Assembly (NCBI RefSeq): GCF_000423565.1
Contig: NZ_KE384040.1
Location: 135,668 to 199,667 of the forward strand
DNA: 64,000 bases
Reading direction: 5' to 3'
Source: Runella zeae DSM 19591
GTDB lineage: Bacteria; Bacteroidota; Bacteroidia; Cytophagales; Spirosomataceae
Positions 1 through 7,995 of this stretch are shown here, in pieces; the stretch's first letter is position 1, and the number at the start of each line of letters is the position of its first letter. Below the pieces are notes generated by a model. That model was not told where the DNA came from. It saw only the letters and a list, made by a program, of their open reading frames with translations, and did no database searches. The translations under genes were made by a program, and so were the position numbers.

Positions 1-3000
1 GAAATTGTTGATTGGGCCAAACACCTCTACCTTGCCAGTAGCGTACGCATTGCCATAGAAGAGCTCATTGTCGCGAATGGTCGTATTCAAGATTTTGAAA
101 TTACGCATATCTGCGTCAAAACCTAAGGTAAATTTGGTAAAACTATTGTGATATACGCCGCCGCGCAAAGTGGCAGTGTTGCCTTCAGGGTCAGTAAGGC
201 GGAGGTTTTTGACTCGAATATCTGTTTCACCAAAGTATACTTTATCTTCAAAGGACAAAACCGCCTTGAGGTAATCAAACGTTAAGCGCCCTTTTTTGAC
301 ATCAATCACTCCATCCAATACGGGAGCATTGTAAGGGCCTTTGATAGCCACCATTCCCCCTGCTTTACCTGTAATATTAGAGACCAATCCCCTCGAAAAG
401 GGTTCGAGTAAGTTCAAATCGGTTTCGTTAAAATTTGCGCTAAGATTCAGCTCATTGTTGGTTAAGCCTGGGGTATAAGTGCCATTTACCGAGATTAGTC
501 TTTTTTCTTCTTTGTCCAAATGTACATCTACATGCAAATGCTTGTCGATAGGATCCCATTCGCCTCTACCTACTAAATTACCCATTAGGAAATTGTTGTA
601 AGTAAGGTTTTTGACTTCCGTTTTGGAGTCTACAATTGGCGTACGATATACATCACTTATCATGATGGCGCCATTGGCTACCCCTCCCAAGTTGGTGTTC
701 AAGACTGGATTAAGGGTAGCTAATTCAAAGTTTTTAGTTTCAAAAGCAAGTGCTTTAAGGGTGTCTTTTGAAATATCACCGTTGAGAGACAGAAGCTGGT
801 CTTTGTCTTTGGTTTTAAGATTGATGTTGCTAAACGTAACCTCTGAGCCATACACAGAGATAAGATTGTTGGCATCTAAGTTCCAATCTTCTTCAAGCAG
901 CCGAAGCTTTGATTTTTTGAATTGTAAATACAAATAATCTCCCACAAAGCGTAATTCTCCGTTGAGCGTGGCACGGTTTGGCATTTTTTGCTGACGCAAA
1001 TTGCTCCTAAAATTGATGTGGTCGTTGTCCCAAGCGGCTTCAATGCCCATTTTTTCGGTAGGAGCAATGCCTACAAGTTGTTGCTTCTCAGAGTTAATAA
1101 TTGCCGACGCTAAGACCTCCGGGCTATTGGTGAATTTGGAGGTGTTAAGATCAATTTCTGATTGATAGAAAGTATTGTTTCCAATTTTGAGGGTATCCAA
1201 TCGTCCCGTCATGGAGAAAATGGAGGTATTGTCGATGGTAAATACCCCTTCTACCACTGAGCCATTCGAAATCGCGCCATCAGGATAGAGGAAAGCCAAA
1301 AAACGATCCATTTTCTTGAACCGTAACCAATAATCTACGCTATAACGCTGTGGTGAGAGTATGGTTTTGAGTTTCTTTTGGGCATAGTATTGCGCTCGCG
1401 CCGTCTCGTCGCCCAAAAAATACATTTTATATTCTTTGAAAAGTTGGGGTAAATCTTTGACGGCTTTGGTAGGTTGAAATACGCCTTCGGATTGAAAATT
1501 GAAGAATTCGGACGAAATAGACAAGCGGCGAAGTTTGTCGTCTAAATGAGAATTTATCACCAGCGTATCTACTACTAAGCTACGTTTTTTGAGCGTAGCA
1601 TAACTATTCAAAAACGTAGCATGCCCCGTTAACTCGTCCATTGTATTACCTTCTAGATTGACGTCTAGCTCAGTATGAATCAATAACGAATCTTTGGTAA
1701 AATTGAGCGGCTGTAGATTGATTCTTTCTACTTTGCCACGTGCATGATACAGGTATTTTTCTTTAGAAAAGTCAAAAACCCCGTCTACGTTTGCTAATAA
1801 GTTAGAGTCATTGACCACGATGATCCCTTCAAAAAACTTATTTTGCATATTGCCTCGCAAGTATACATTGCGATAGTCGTAGTCATTATAGTGAAATTTG
1901 GGCAAGCGTCCGTCAAAATTGAGTGAGGCATTTTTGACGGTAAATCCTTTTCCTTGGATTTTGCCTTCTATGTCAAGTTGAGCAAACTCTTCGTCGTCAA
2001 GGGCTTTTCCTAGTTCAAAATTTTGGGCAGAAATATCAGCCGTATAAGTAGGAATTGAAGGGGCAAGGTTCATTTGGAGGTCTTTGACCTTGATTTGCCC
2101 TAACGCACTTTGAAAATCTCCTTTGAGTTTGAAACGCTCGACGGTGCCCAAATAAGTGCCAGTAAAATCGACTATACCAAATTTCTGTACTAAATCATTA
2201 AAAGATTTTTCGGGGTAATATTGATAGAGGTCAAAAGCGTCGACGCGTGAGTTTTTGAGGTCAAAATTCATTAAAGAACTATAAAACTCAGTCACACCTT
2301 TGAAACCAATGTCGCCTTTTAGGCGGCTATTTTTACCAAATTGTAAATCGGCATTTGACCATTTGAAATCATTGACCGTTCCTAAAAAATCGCCGTGGGC
2401 TTTCCAAGTTTCGTCCAAAGTAAATAAGTAATCTGCAAACCAACCCAAATCTTCTGACCGTACGCGTGTACTGTCAAGATGCGCTTTCATTAATACTTTT
2501 TCGTTAAAATCACCAAAGGCAGAGGGCGCGTCGTAATTGAAAGATATGTAGTTTCTAATAATGGAATTTCCGATATGGGCATTGAGTTGCGCTAGTTCTA
2601 ATTTAGTACGGCAATATAAAAGTTTAGTATCTAATTTTTTGACAGTGAGATGAGTACGCTTGTCGTGGGTTGTTAAGTTTTGGATATTGGTTGCAATGGT
2701 ATCTCCCAAAACCAAGAAATTGCGAGCTTCTGCATTGATTTTTTGGAGCGTAAAATGATTGTAATCAAAAGCCTGCCCTTTCATTATTCTTTCGCGCGGG
2801 TCGTCCCACCGAAAAGAACCTTCAATCAAGTGAACTTGTTTGATAACAAAAGGTACGTTTTGGTCTTTGACGCCAGGGGAATTGGGGTTGGCGGTGAGCT
2901 CTTCAATGCGGGCAATAAATTCGTCAAGGTTTAAGTCACCCGTTTTGGGATTTTTGACCAACCATACCGCTGGGCGATAAAGGGTAGCTTCGTCGAGATA

Positions 3001-3327
3001 GGTACCAAAAGTCTTTTTATCTTTGCCCAAAATCAAGCCCCAAAAATCATGATTGACGTCAACGCGCTCAACTTGAATCATAGGACGTCCTTGGCGGTCA
3101 AAAATCTTGACTTTTTCGAGCGAAACGGCATCAAACCATTTGATACTTACTCGTCCTATAGAGGTGGGGTGTTGTAATTCGGTAGATAATTGCTTCGTAA
3201 TGTAGTTTAATATCAAGGTTTGGATGGCCGGAAATTGCATACTTAGACTTATCATCTCCGCCAATATCATGATAGTGACGAAGAAAATAAAGACAAAATT
3301 AGCGATATGCCAAAGGATACGTTTCAT
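1..3327 (-). CDS. TamB-like translocation/assembly module protein (partial, C-terminus off window)
   Basis: I read an uninterrupted minus-strand frame of 1,109 codons from an ATG at 3327 to the left edge with no stop. It begins MKRILWHIANFVFIFF, a single N-terminal membrane anchor. The rest is a long series of short beta-strand-like segments typical of AsmA/TamB bridge proteins, for example 'LDGVIDVKKGRLTFDYLK' near the left end, which resembles the TamB tail region. TamB-like proteins span the periplasm and take part in lipid transport or outer-membrane assembly; that role is from family knowledge. It is divergent from tsaD with 146 bp between the starts, a pairing I recall as common in Bacteroidota. 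The C-terminal TamB domain is outside the window, so the exact subfamily is not proven. Confidence 0.85.
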   Translation of the reverse strand, partial: MKRILWHIANFVFIFFVTIMILAEMISLSMQFPAIQTLILNYITKQLSTELQHPTSIGRVSIKWFDAVSLEKVKIFDRQGRPMIQVERVDVNHDFWGLILGKDKKTFGTYLDEATLYRPAVWLVKNPKTGDLNLDEFIARIEELTANPNSPGVKDQNVPFVIKQVHLIEGSFRWDDPRERIMKGQAFDYNHFTLQKINAEARNFLVLGDTIATNIQNLTTHDKRTHLTVKKLDTKLLYCRTKLELAQLNAHIGNSIIRNYISFNYDAPSAFGDFNEKVLMKAHLDSTRVRSEDLGWFADYLFTLDETWKAHGDFLGTVNDFKWSNADLQFGKNSRLKGDIGFKGVTEFYSSLMNFDLKNSRVDAFDLYQYYPEKSFNDLVQKFGIVDFTGTYLGTVERFKLKGDFQSALGQIKVKDLQMNLAPSIPTYTADISAQNFELGKALDDEEFAQLDIEGKIQGKGFTVKNASLNFDGRLPKFHYNDYDYRNVYLRGNMQNKFFEGIIVVNDSNLLANVDGVFDFSKEKYLYHARGKVERINLQPLNFTKDSLLIHTELDVNLEGNTMDELTGHATFLNSYATLKKRSLVVDTLVINSHLDDKLRRLSISSEFFNFQSEGVFQPTKAVKDLPQLFKEYKMYFLGDETARAQYYAQKKLKTILSPQRYSVDYWLRFKKMDRFLAFLYPDGAISNGSVVEGVFTIDNTSIFSMTGRLDTLKIGNNTFYQSEIDLNTSKFTNSPEVLASAIINSEKQQLVGIAPTEKMGIEAAWDNDHINFRSNLRQQKMPNRATLNGELRFVGDYLYLQFKKSKLRLLEEDWNLDANNLISVYGSEVTFSNINLKTKDKDQLLSLNGDISKDTLKALAFETKNFELATLNPVLNTNLGGVANGAIMISDVYRTPIVDSKTEVKNLTYNNFLMGNLVGRGEWDPIDKHLHVDVHLDKEEKRLISVNGTYTPGLTNNELNLSANFNETDLNLLEPFSRGLVSNITGKAGGMVAIKGPYNAPVLDGVIDVKKGRLTFDYLKAVLSFEDKVYFGETDIRVKNLRLTDPEGNTATLRGGVYHNSFTKFTLGFDADMRNFKILNTTIRDNELFYGNAYATGKVEVFGPINNF

Positions 3328-3473
3328 GGCCGCTTTTGCTGGCTTTTAAAACCTCGATGAAGGTTTTAGTTCAGAATGGAGCTATGTTTTTTTAGAGTAG
3401 GTAAAACGTGCAACATCAGCCAACTATCTGCTTGATATATAAGTTTTTAACAATAAACGAAAAATAACAATAA

Positions 3474-4475
3474 ATGACAAATATTTTGGCGATTGAATCG
3501 TCTTGTGATGAAACATCGGCGGCCGTTATCTCTAACGGACAAATACGCTCAAACATTGTGGCAACCCAAGTGATTCACCAAAAATATGGCGGAGTAGTCC
3601 CTGAGCTTGCTTCGCGGGCTCATCAACAGCACATCTTGCCGGTAGTTGAAAAAGCCCTCGAAGATGCAAAAATAAGTAAAAAAGACCTGAATGCCATTGC
3701 TTTTACAAGAGGGCCTGGATTATTGGGGGCGCTTTTGGTAGGAGCTTCTTTTGCTAAAGCGTTGGCGTTGGGGCTGGATATTCCGCTTATCGAAGTTCAT
3801 CATATGCAGGCACATGTGTTGGCTCATTTTATTGAGGAACCTCGCCCGAGTTTTCCATTTTTGTGTTTGACAGTAAGCGGCGGACATACTCAAATTGTGC
3901 TGATACGCAGTGCATTAGATATGGAAATTATTGGCGAAACCCAAGATGATGCAGTGGGGGAGGCTTTTGACAAAACCGCCAAACTTCTGGGTTTGCCTTA
4001 TCCTGGAGGGCCCTTGGTGGATAAGTACGCACAGCTTGGAGACCCTTTGGCGTTCCCATTTCCTGTGTCCGAAATGCCCGCTTTAAACTATTCATTTAGT
4101 GGAATCAAAACATCAATTCTGTATTTTTTACAGGAAAAAGTCAAACATAATCCTGATTTTGTGATAGAAAATCTGAATGATATTTGTGCTAGTGTGCAGT
4201 ACACTTTGATTAAAATGTTGCTACAAAAACTACGCAAAGCTGCCAAACAAACCGGGATTTCAGAAATTGCGATTGCCGGAGGAGTATCGGCCAATTCGGG
4301 TTTGCGGAAGGCGCTGCATGAGTTGGGTGACAAAGAAGGCTGGAAGGTATACATTCCACGTTTTGAATATTGTACTGACAATGCTGCCATGATTGCAATG
4401 GCGGCTCATTTCAAATTTGAAAATGAAGATTTTTGTGAGCAAACAGTAAGCCCCTTACCACGGATGGATTTCTGA
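3474..4475 (+). CDS. tsaD: tRNA threonylcarbamoyladenosine transferase subunit TsaD
   Basis: TsaD (YgjD/Kae1) transfers the threonylcarbamoyl group from TC-AMP to A37 of ANN-decoding tRNAs, working with TsaB and TsaE in the cytoplasm. The 333-residue length is normal. Family motifs are present: N-terminal ESSCDET at residues 8-14, the metal-binding HMQAH at 110-114, SGGHTQIV in the middle, PYPGG, the AIAGGVSAN segment, and a C-terminal DNAAMIA segment with the metal-binding Asp. The ATG at 3474 starts the usual MTNILAIESS sequence. The gene is monocistronic: a strong terminator follows about 60 bp after the stop, and the upstream neighbour is divergent. It should be an essential housekeeping gene. 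Confidence 0.98.
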   Translation: MTNILAIESSCDETSAAVISNGQIRSNIVATQVIHQKYGGVVPELASRAHQQHILPVVEKALEDAKISKKDLNAIAFTRGPGLLGALLVGASFAKALALGLDIPLIEVHHMQAHVLAHFIEEPRPSFPFLCLTVSGGHTQIVLIRSALDMEIIGETQDDAVGEAFDKTAKLLGLPYPGGPLVDKYAQLGDPLAFPFPVSEMPALNYSFSGIKTSILYFLQEKVKHNPDFVIENLNDICASVQYTLIKMLLQKLRKAAKQTGISEIAIAGGVSANSGLRKALHELGDKEGWKVYIPRFEYCTDNAAMIAMAAHFKFENEDFCEQTVSPLPRMDF

Positions 4476-4536
4476 AAATGCCCGTTTGATAAAATTATTG
4501 ATAATCTTAGGAACAAACTGTTTCGAAACGCCTCAG

Positions 4537-4567
4537 AAATGACTAACTTTGGTTAGTCATTTTTTTA
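4537..4567 (+). terminator. Rho-independent terminator of tsaD
   Basis: An 11-bp perfect stem (AAATGACTAAC at 4537-4547, complement at 4552-4562) with a TTTG loop runs directly into a T tract. It lies 62 bp after the tsaD stop. Confidence 0.9.
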
Positions 4568-4592
4568 TTCAACGTACAGAAACTTTAAAGAC

Positions 4593-4718
4593 ATGAGGCG
4601 TGTGGTATTGATTAAGGAAAGAAAATTTCTGGCCTTCTATAATTCTCCTAATTTGGCAAAGCAGCTTATTGGGTTTGTGGAGACAGGTATTTCAGAAGCT
4701 GCCATTGTGTTATTCTAA
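4593..4718 (+). CDS. Hypothetical small protein (41 aa), doubtful
   Basis: An ATG-started 41-codon frame, beginning MRRVVLIKERKFLAFYN and ending with TAA at 4716-4718, sits between the tsaD terminator and the next surface-protein gene. The composition looks protein-like (KERKFLAFYNS, then a hydrophobic C-terminus EAAIVLF), and the frame ends 38 bp before the next start. I see no ribosome binding site and recognise no family. It could be a real micro-protein, a gene remnant or chance. Confidence 0.25.
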   Translation: MRRVVLIKERKFLAFYNSPNLAKQLIGFVETGISEAAIVLF

Positions 4719-4756
4719 CCAAAAATACATCTTTTCCTTACCATTTGTAGCTAACT

Positions 4757-7700
4757 ATGAATTTTCGAGGCTTTTTGATGGTGTTGATGCTATGGGTGGC
4801 TTTTGGCAATAAAGTGGCATGGGCAGATCATCTTAATAGTGGCGAACTGACAATAACAGCTTTGTCAACGCCCAATATGTACAGGATTTCGTTAAGGACT
4901 TTTGCAAGTATGACTTTTTATGTCATGGGAGGCAATAGCTATTCAGGTGGAACTCGTCCTGAATCAACTATAGCAGTGCATGTATTTAAAAAGAGAGATC
5001 ATCAGAAAGTTGAATCTTTTAATCTAACAAGGCCACAAGCGCAAACATCGGGTGTTTTAGCTTTAGATGCATCCACGCCTTGCAATGGAATTGTAGGCAA
5101 TTTGTTTACAGTTAGGAGTTATGTAAATAGCCTTGATGTAAGACTCGATCCTGCTAAGTATAATGATCCAATGGGGTATTACATTATTTGGGAAAGATGC
5201 TGTAGAGTGGAAAATCTCATTAATATCCAAGATGCAGGAGAAAATGTAGGTATGGTTGGCAGAGTAGATTTTCCTGCTATTATACGCAATAACCAACCTT
5301 TTATTAATTCTTCTCCTACTTTTCCGCGTGCCGATGCGGCCCAATTTGCCTGTGTCAATCAACCTATTCAAATCGACGCCTCCGCTACCGATACAGATGG
5401 TGACGAGAGACGATACTCCATTGTAGCTCCCTTGAGAGGATATACTACAGAAGGCTCTAACAACAATGTGGGTTCGGGGGAATCTCGAAGCACTTACCCT
5501 GAAGTGAGGTGGGCTGCAGGCTACAGTGCGGCCAATCCTCTCAATAGCCCTCAAGGACTTCGCATAAATGCTGCGACGGGGCAGATGACGGGGCAAAGTG
5601 ATAAAGTGGGGAGCTTTGTGTTTGCGGTGCTAGTAGAAGAATACCGAAATGGTGAGAAAATAGGGGAGATCAGAAGAGATTATCAGCTGGTAGTAAGAGA
5701 CTGTGACATAAATAATCCTACACCTCCTGCTATCACTGTTGATGGTATTACAGGAGAAACTACTCTTTGTAACAATGAAAGTAAAACATTGACAGCTCCT
5801 TTGATTGCGAATGCGACCTATCAATGGTATAAAAACGGAGCTATTGTCCCCAATGCTACTAGTCGTACTTTGAGTGTTAGTCAAGCAGGGGAGTATCAAG
5901 TAAAGGTAAAAACTGCTTGTAGTCCAGAGGCATCTTCTCCTATTTTTAAAGTAAACACTGTCACCACTAGCCCCCTTACTATAGCACCCTCTGGGACTGT
6001 AGAGATATGCAGTGGTGATGTCACTAGGTTAGAAACGAATTTAACCACTACTACTCATCGATGGTATTTGAATAATACGCTTATCAGTGGCGAACAAACC
6101 AATCGTCTCAATGCAAGCGCCCCAGGTGTATATAGAGCCGAAGTTGGAGATGCTTTGTCTAATTGTTTATTGAAAGATAGCGTAGTCATAGCTTTGAGAG
6201 TATCCCCCACAGCTTTAAATCTAAGAGCATCGAAATCAGTTATTTGTGGAGAAGATTCGGTGTTGTTGTCGGTCAATTCAATCGCCGGCTATACGTTGGA
6301 GTGGCGGAGAGATGGACAAATCTTACCCTTTACTTCTTTCTCATTTTACGCTAAAGTCGGAGGGCTATATCAAGTAAGAGCTAGTTTGGGAAATTGTAGC
6401 CAATCAGATACATTGCGCATACAATCTATCCAAAGCCCTAATGTACCCCTTGTAACCTCCAGCAATGGCGAAAGTGGCTTGCAAATTTGTAGGGGTGAGA
6501 CGGTAAGCTTAGCCACAGCAATGATTCCTAATACTACCTACCAATGGCAGTTAGAAGGAGCGAATATCGGTAGCACCAATACTTCATCTATACAAGTAAC
6601 TAAGGCTGGAAACTATCGTGTTCAAATCGCTACGCAAGGTGTATGTAATTTTACTTTAACATCAGAGATTTTTAAAGTAAATGAGGGACAAGCTCCGCAG
6701 ATTAGTCTTGGATCATCAGATACTACTCGAATCTGTAATGGAGATACTGCCTTGTTACAAACGAGTTCTCCTACCCAAAATGAGTATCGATGGTACCGCA
6801 ATGGGGCATTACTAACAGGAGTCACTGGGAGTGAGTTGCGAACAACACAACCTGGAATGTATCGCGTAGAAGCTCGAAATGCTACGTTGGTGTGTGGTGT
6901 CAAAGATAGTATAGCGGTAGTTTTTAATACTCCCCCTTCTTCTCCGACGATTACGGCTTCAAAAAATATTTTTTGTGTAGGAGATTCTTCGCAACTTAGG
7001 CTTAATGCCCCAAGTGGCTATAACATAGAATGGCGACGTGATGGGCAAATAATTGCTGAAACTCGACCCAATTTCTACACAAATCAAGCAGGGATATATC
7101 AGGTAAGGATATTTGCGGGGAATTGTTCGGCTACTTCAAATGATATTGCACTTACAGCCGAATTGCCGCCAGTGGTTACTTTTGGAACTATTGCTCCCGT
7201 ATGTTATAATGATACATTGGTCGTAAATCTTACTGCTTCTCCTGCTGGCGGGCAATTTGGGGGGCAAGGAGTAGACGGAAACAGGGTCAGAGTATCGCAG
7301 GTAGGTGTGGGGAGTCATGCCGTTACTTATACGGTAATATCTTCAAATGGATGCCGGGGAGTACAAACCCAAGCATTGGAGGTAAGGCCTACGCCCGAAG
7401 TGACTTTACCCTCTCAAATGGTGGTGGGTGAAAATGACGATACAGAGCTTACACCTACCATTGAGGGCGCGAGTCCGTTTACTTATCAATGGAGCCCTCC
7501 ACAGGGCTTGAGCAGTGCTACTATTGCTAGCCCTAGGGTCAATATTTCAGAAAATACAAGCTATACCCTAACTGTAACTGCTGCTAATGGTTGTATCGCG
7601 CGGGCGTCGATAAACGTAGTATTGGAGGTAGTTGATTTAATTTTTATTCCTGATGTATTTACGCCCAACAAAGACGGAGTCAATGATACTTGGGAAATCA

Positions 7701-7906
7701 AAAACATCCAAATTTTCCCTGAGGCAGAAGTAACCATTTACAATCGTTGGGGTGAAGCTATTTTTCATCAAACTAAAGGGTATCAAATGCCTTGGGATGG
7801 CACTTATGGGGGGGGGGCAGTAGCTTCAGGTCAATATACGTATGTGATTAATCCACACGCAAAAGAATTTGGGATTTTTAGGGGTAAGGTGTTGGTGTTG
7901 AGGTAG
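4757..7906 (+). CDS. Large secreted Ig-repeat surface protein with gliding-motility (CHU_C/type B) C-terminal domain
   Basis: A 1,049-residue secreted protein. A signal peptide of about 23 residues ends ...FGNKVAWA. Next comes an N-terminal domain of about 310 residues shared with the neighbouring gene, including WERCCR near residue 146, a DTDGDERRYS segment and VLVEEYRNG. After that are several repeated Ig/PKD-like units marked by YQWYKNG, YRWYRNG and EWRRDGQI, each with spaced cysteines. The last about 90 residues (VFTPNKDGVNDTWEIKN, YNRWGE, WDGTYGG, ASGQYTYV) form the gliding-motility-associated C-terminal domain used for type IX secretion with type B sorting. It is likely exported and attached to or released from the cell surface; the ligand is unknown. 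A G10 tract lies inside the sorting domain. It is followed 89 bp later by a paralogue on the same strand. Confidence 0.9.
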   Translation: MNFRGFLMVLMLWVAFGNKVAWADHLNSGELTITALSTPNMYRISLRTFASMTFYVMGGNSYSGGTRPESTIAVHVFKKRDHQKVESFNLTRPQAQTSGVLALDASTPCNGIVGNLFTVRSYVNSLDVRLDPAKYNDPMGYYIIWERCCRVENLINIQDAGENVGMVGRVDFPAIIRNNQPFINSSPTFPRADAAQFACVNQPIQIDASATDTDGDERRYSIVAPLRGYTTEGSNNNVGSGESRSTYPEVRWAAGYSAANPLNSPQGLRINAATGQMTGQSDKVGSFVFAVLVEEYRNGEKIGEIRRDYQLVVRDCDINNPTPPAITVDGITGETTLCNNESKTLTAPLIANATYQWYKNGAIVPNATSRTLSVSQAGEYQVKVKTACSPEASSPIFKVNTVTTSPLTIAPSGTVEICSGDVTRLETNLTTTTHRWYLNNTLISGEQTNRLNASAPGVYRAEVGDALSNCLLKDSVVIALRVSPTALNLRASKSVICGEDSVLLSVNSIAGYTLEWRRDGQILPFTSFSFYAKVGGLYQVRASLGNCSQSDTLRIQSIQSPNVPLVTSSNGESGLQICRGETVSLATAMIPNTTYQWQLEGANIGSTNTSSIQVTKAGNYRVQIATQGVCNFTLTSEIFKVNEGQAPQISLGSSDTTRICNGDTALLQTSSPTQNEYRWYRNGALLTGVTGSELRTTQPGMYRVEARNATLVCGVKDSIAVVFNTPPSSPTITASKNIFCVGDSSQLRLNAPSGYNIEWRRDGQIIAETRPNFYTNQAGIYQVRIFAGNCSATSNDIALTAELPPVVTFGTIAPVCYNDTLVVNLTASPAGGQFGGQGVDGNRVRVSQVGVGSHAVTYTVISSNGCRGVQTQALEVRPTPEVTLPSQMVVGENDDTELTPTIEGASPFTYQWSPPQGLSSATIASPRVNISENTSYTLTVTAANGCIARASINVVLEVVDLIFIPDVFTPNKDGVNDTWEIKNIQIFPEAEVTIYNRWGEAIFHQTKGYQMPWDGTYGGGAVASGQYTYVINPHAKEFGIFRGKVLVLR
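7808..7817 (+). repeat. G10 homopolymer inside the sorting domain
   Basis: Ten consecutive G residues encode three glycines (codons 1018-1020) of the preceding CDS. A slip of one base would replace the last about 29 residues of the C-terminal secretion domain. This is the longest G run I noticed in the window. Confidence 0.9.
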
Positions 7907-7995
7907 TTGTATTGTAGTTTTGGTTGTGTTTTCGACAATTTGATAAGTTCAGTTTTTTTACTCTGTTATGATAAACTTAATCTTTTTGCTTCGTT

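Noticed and set aside
611-937. 108-residue plus-strand frame
   Set aside because: It lies antisense inside the continuous TamB-like minus-strand gene and shows no signal or family.
5063-5596. 177-residue minus-strand frame
   Set aside because: Antisense to the first Ig-repeat surface protein; the plus frame has clear domains.
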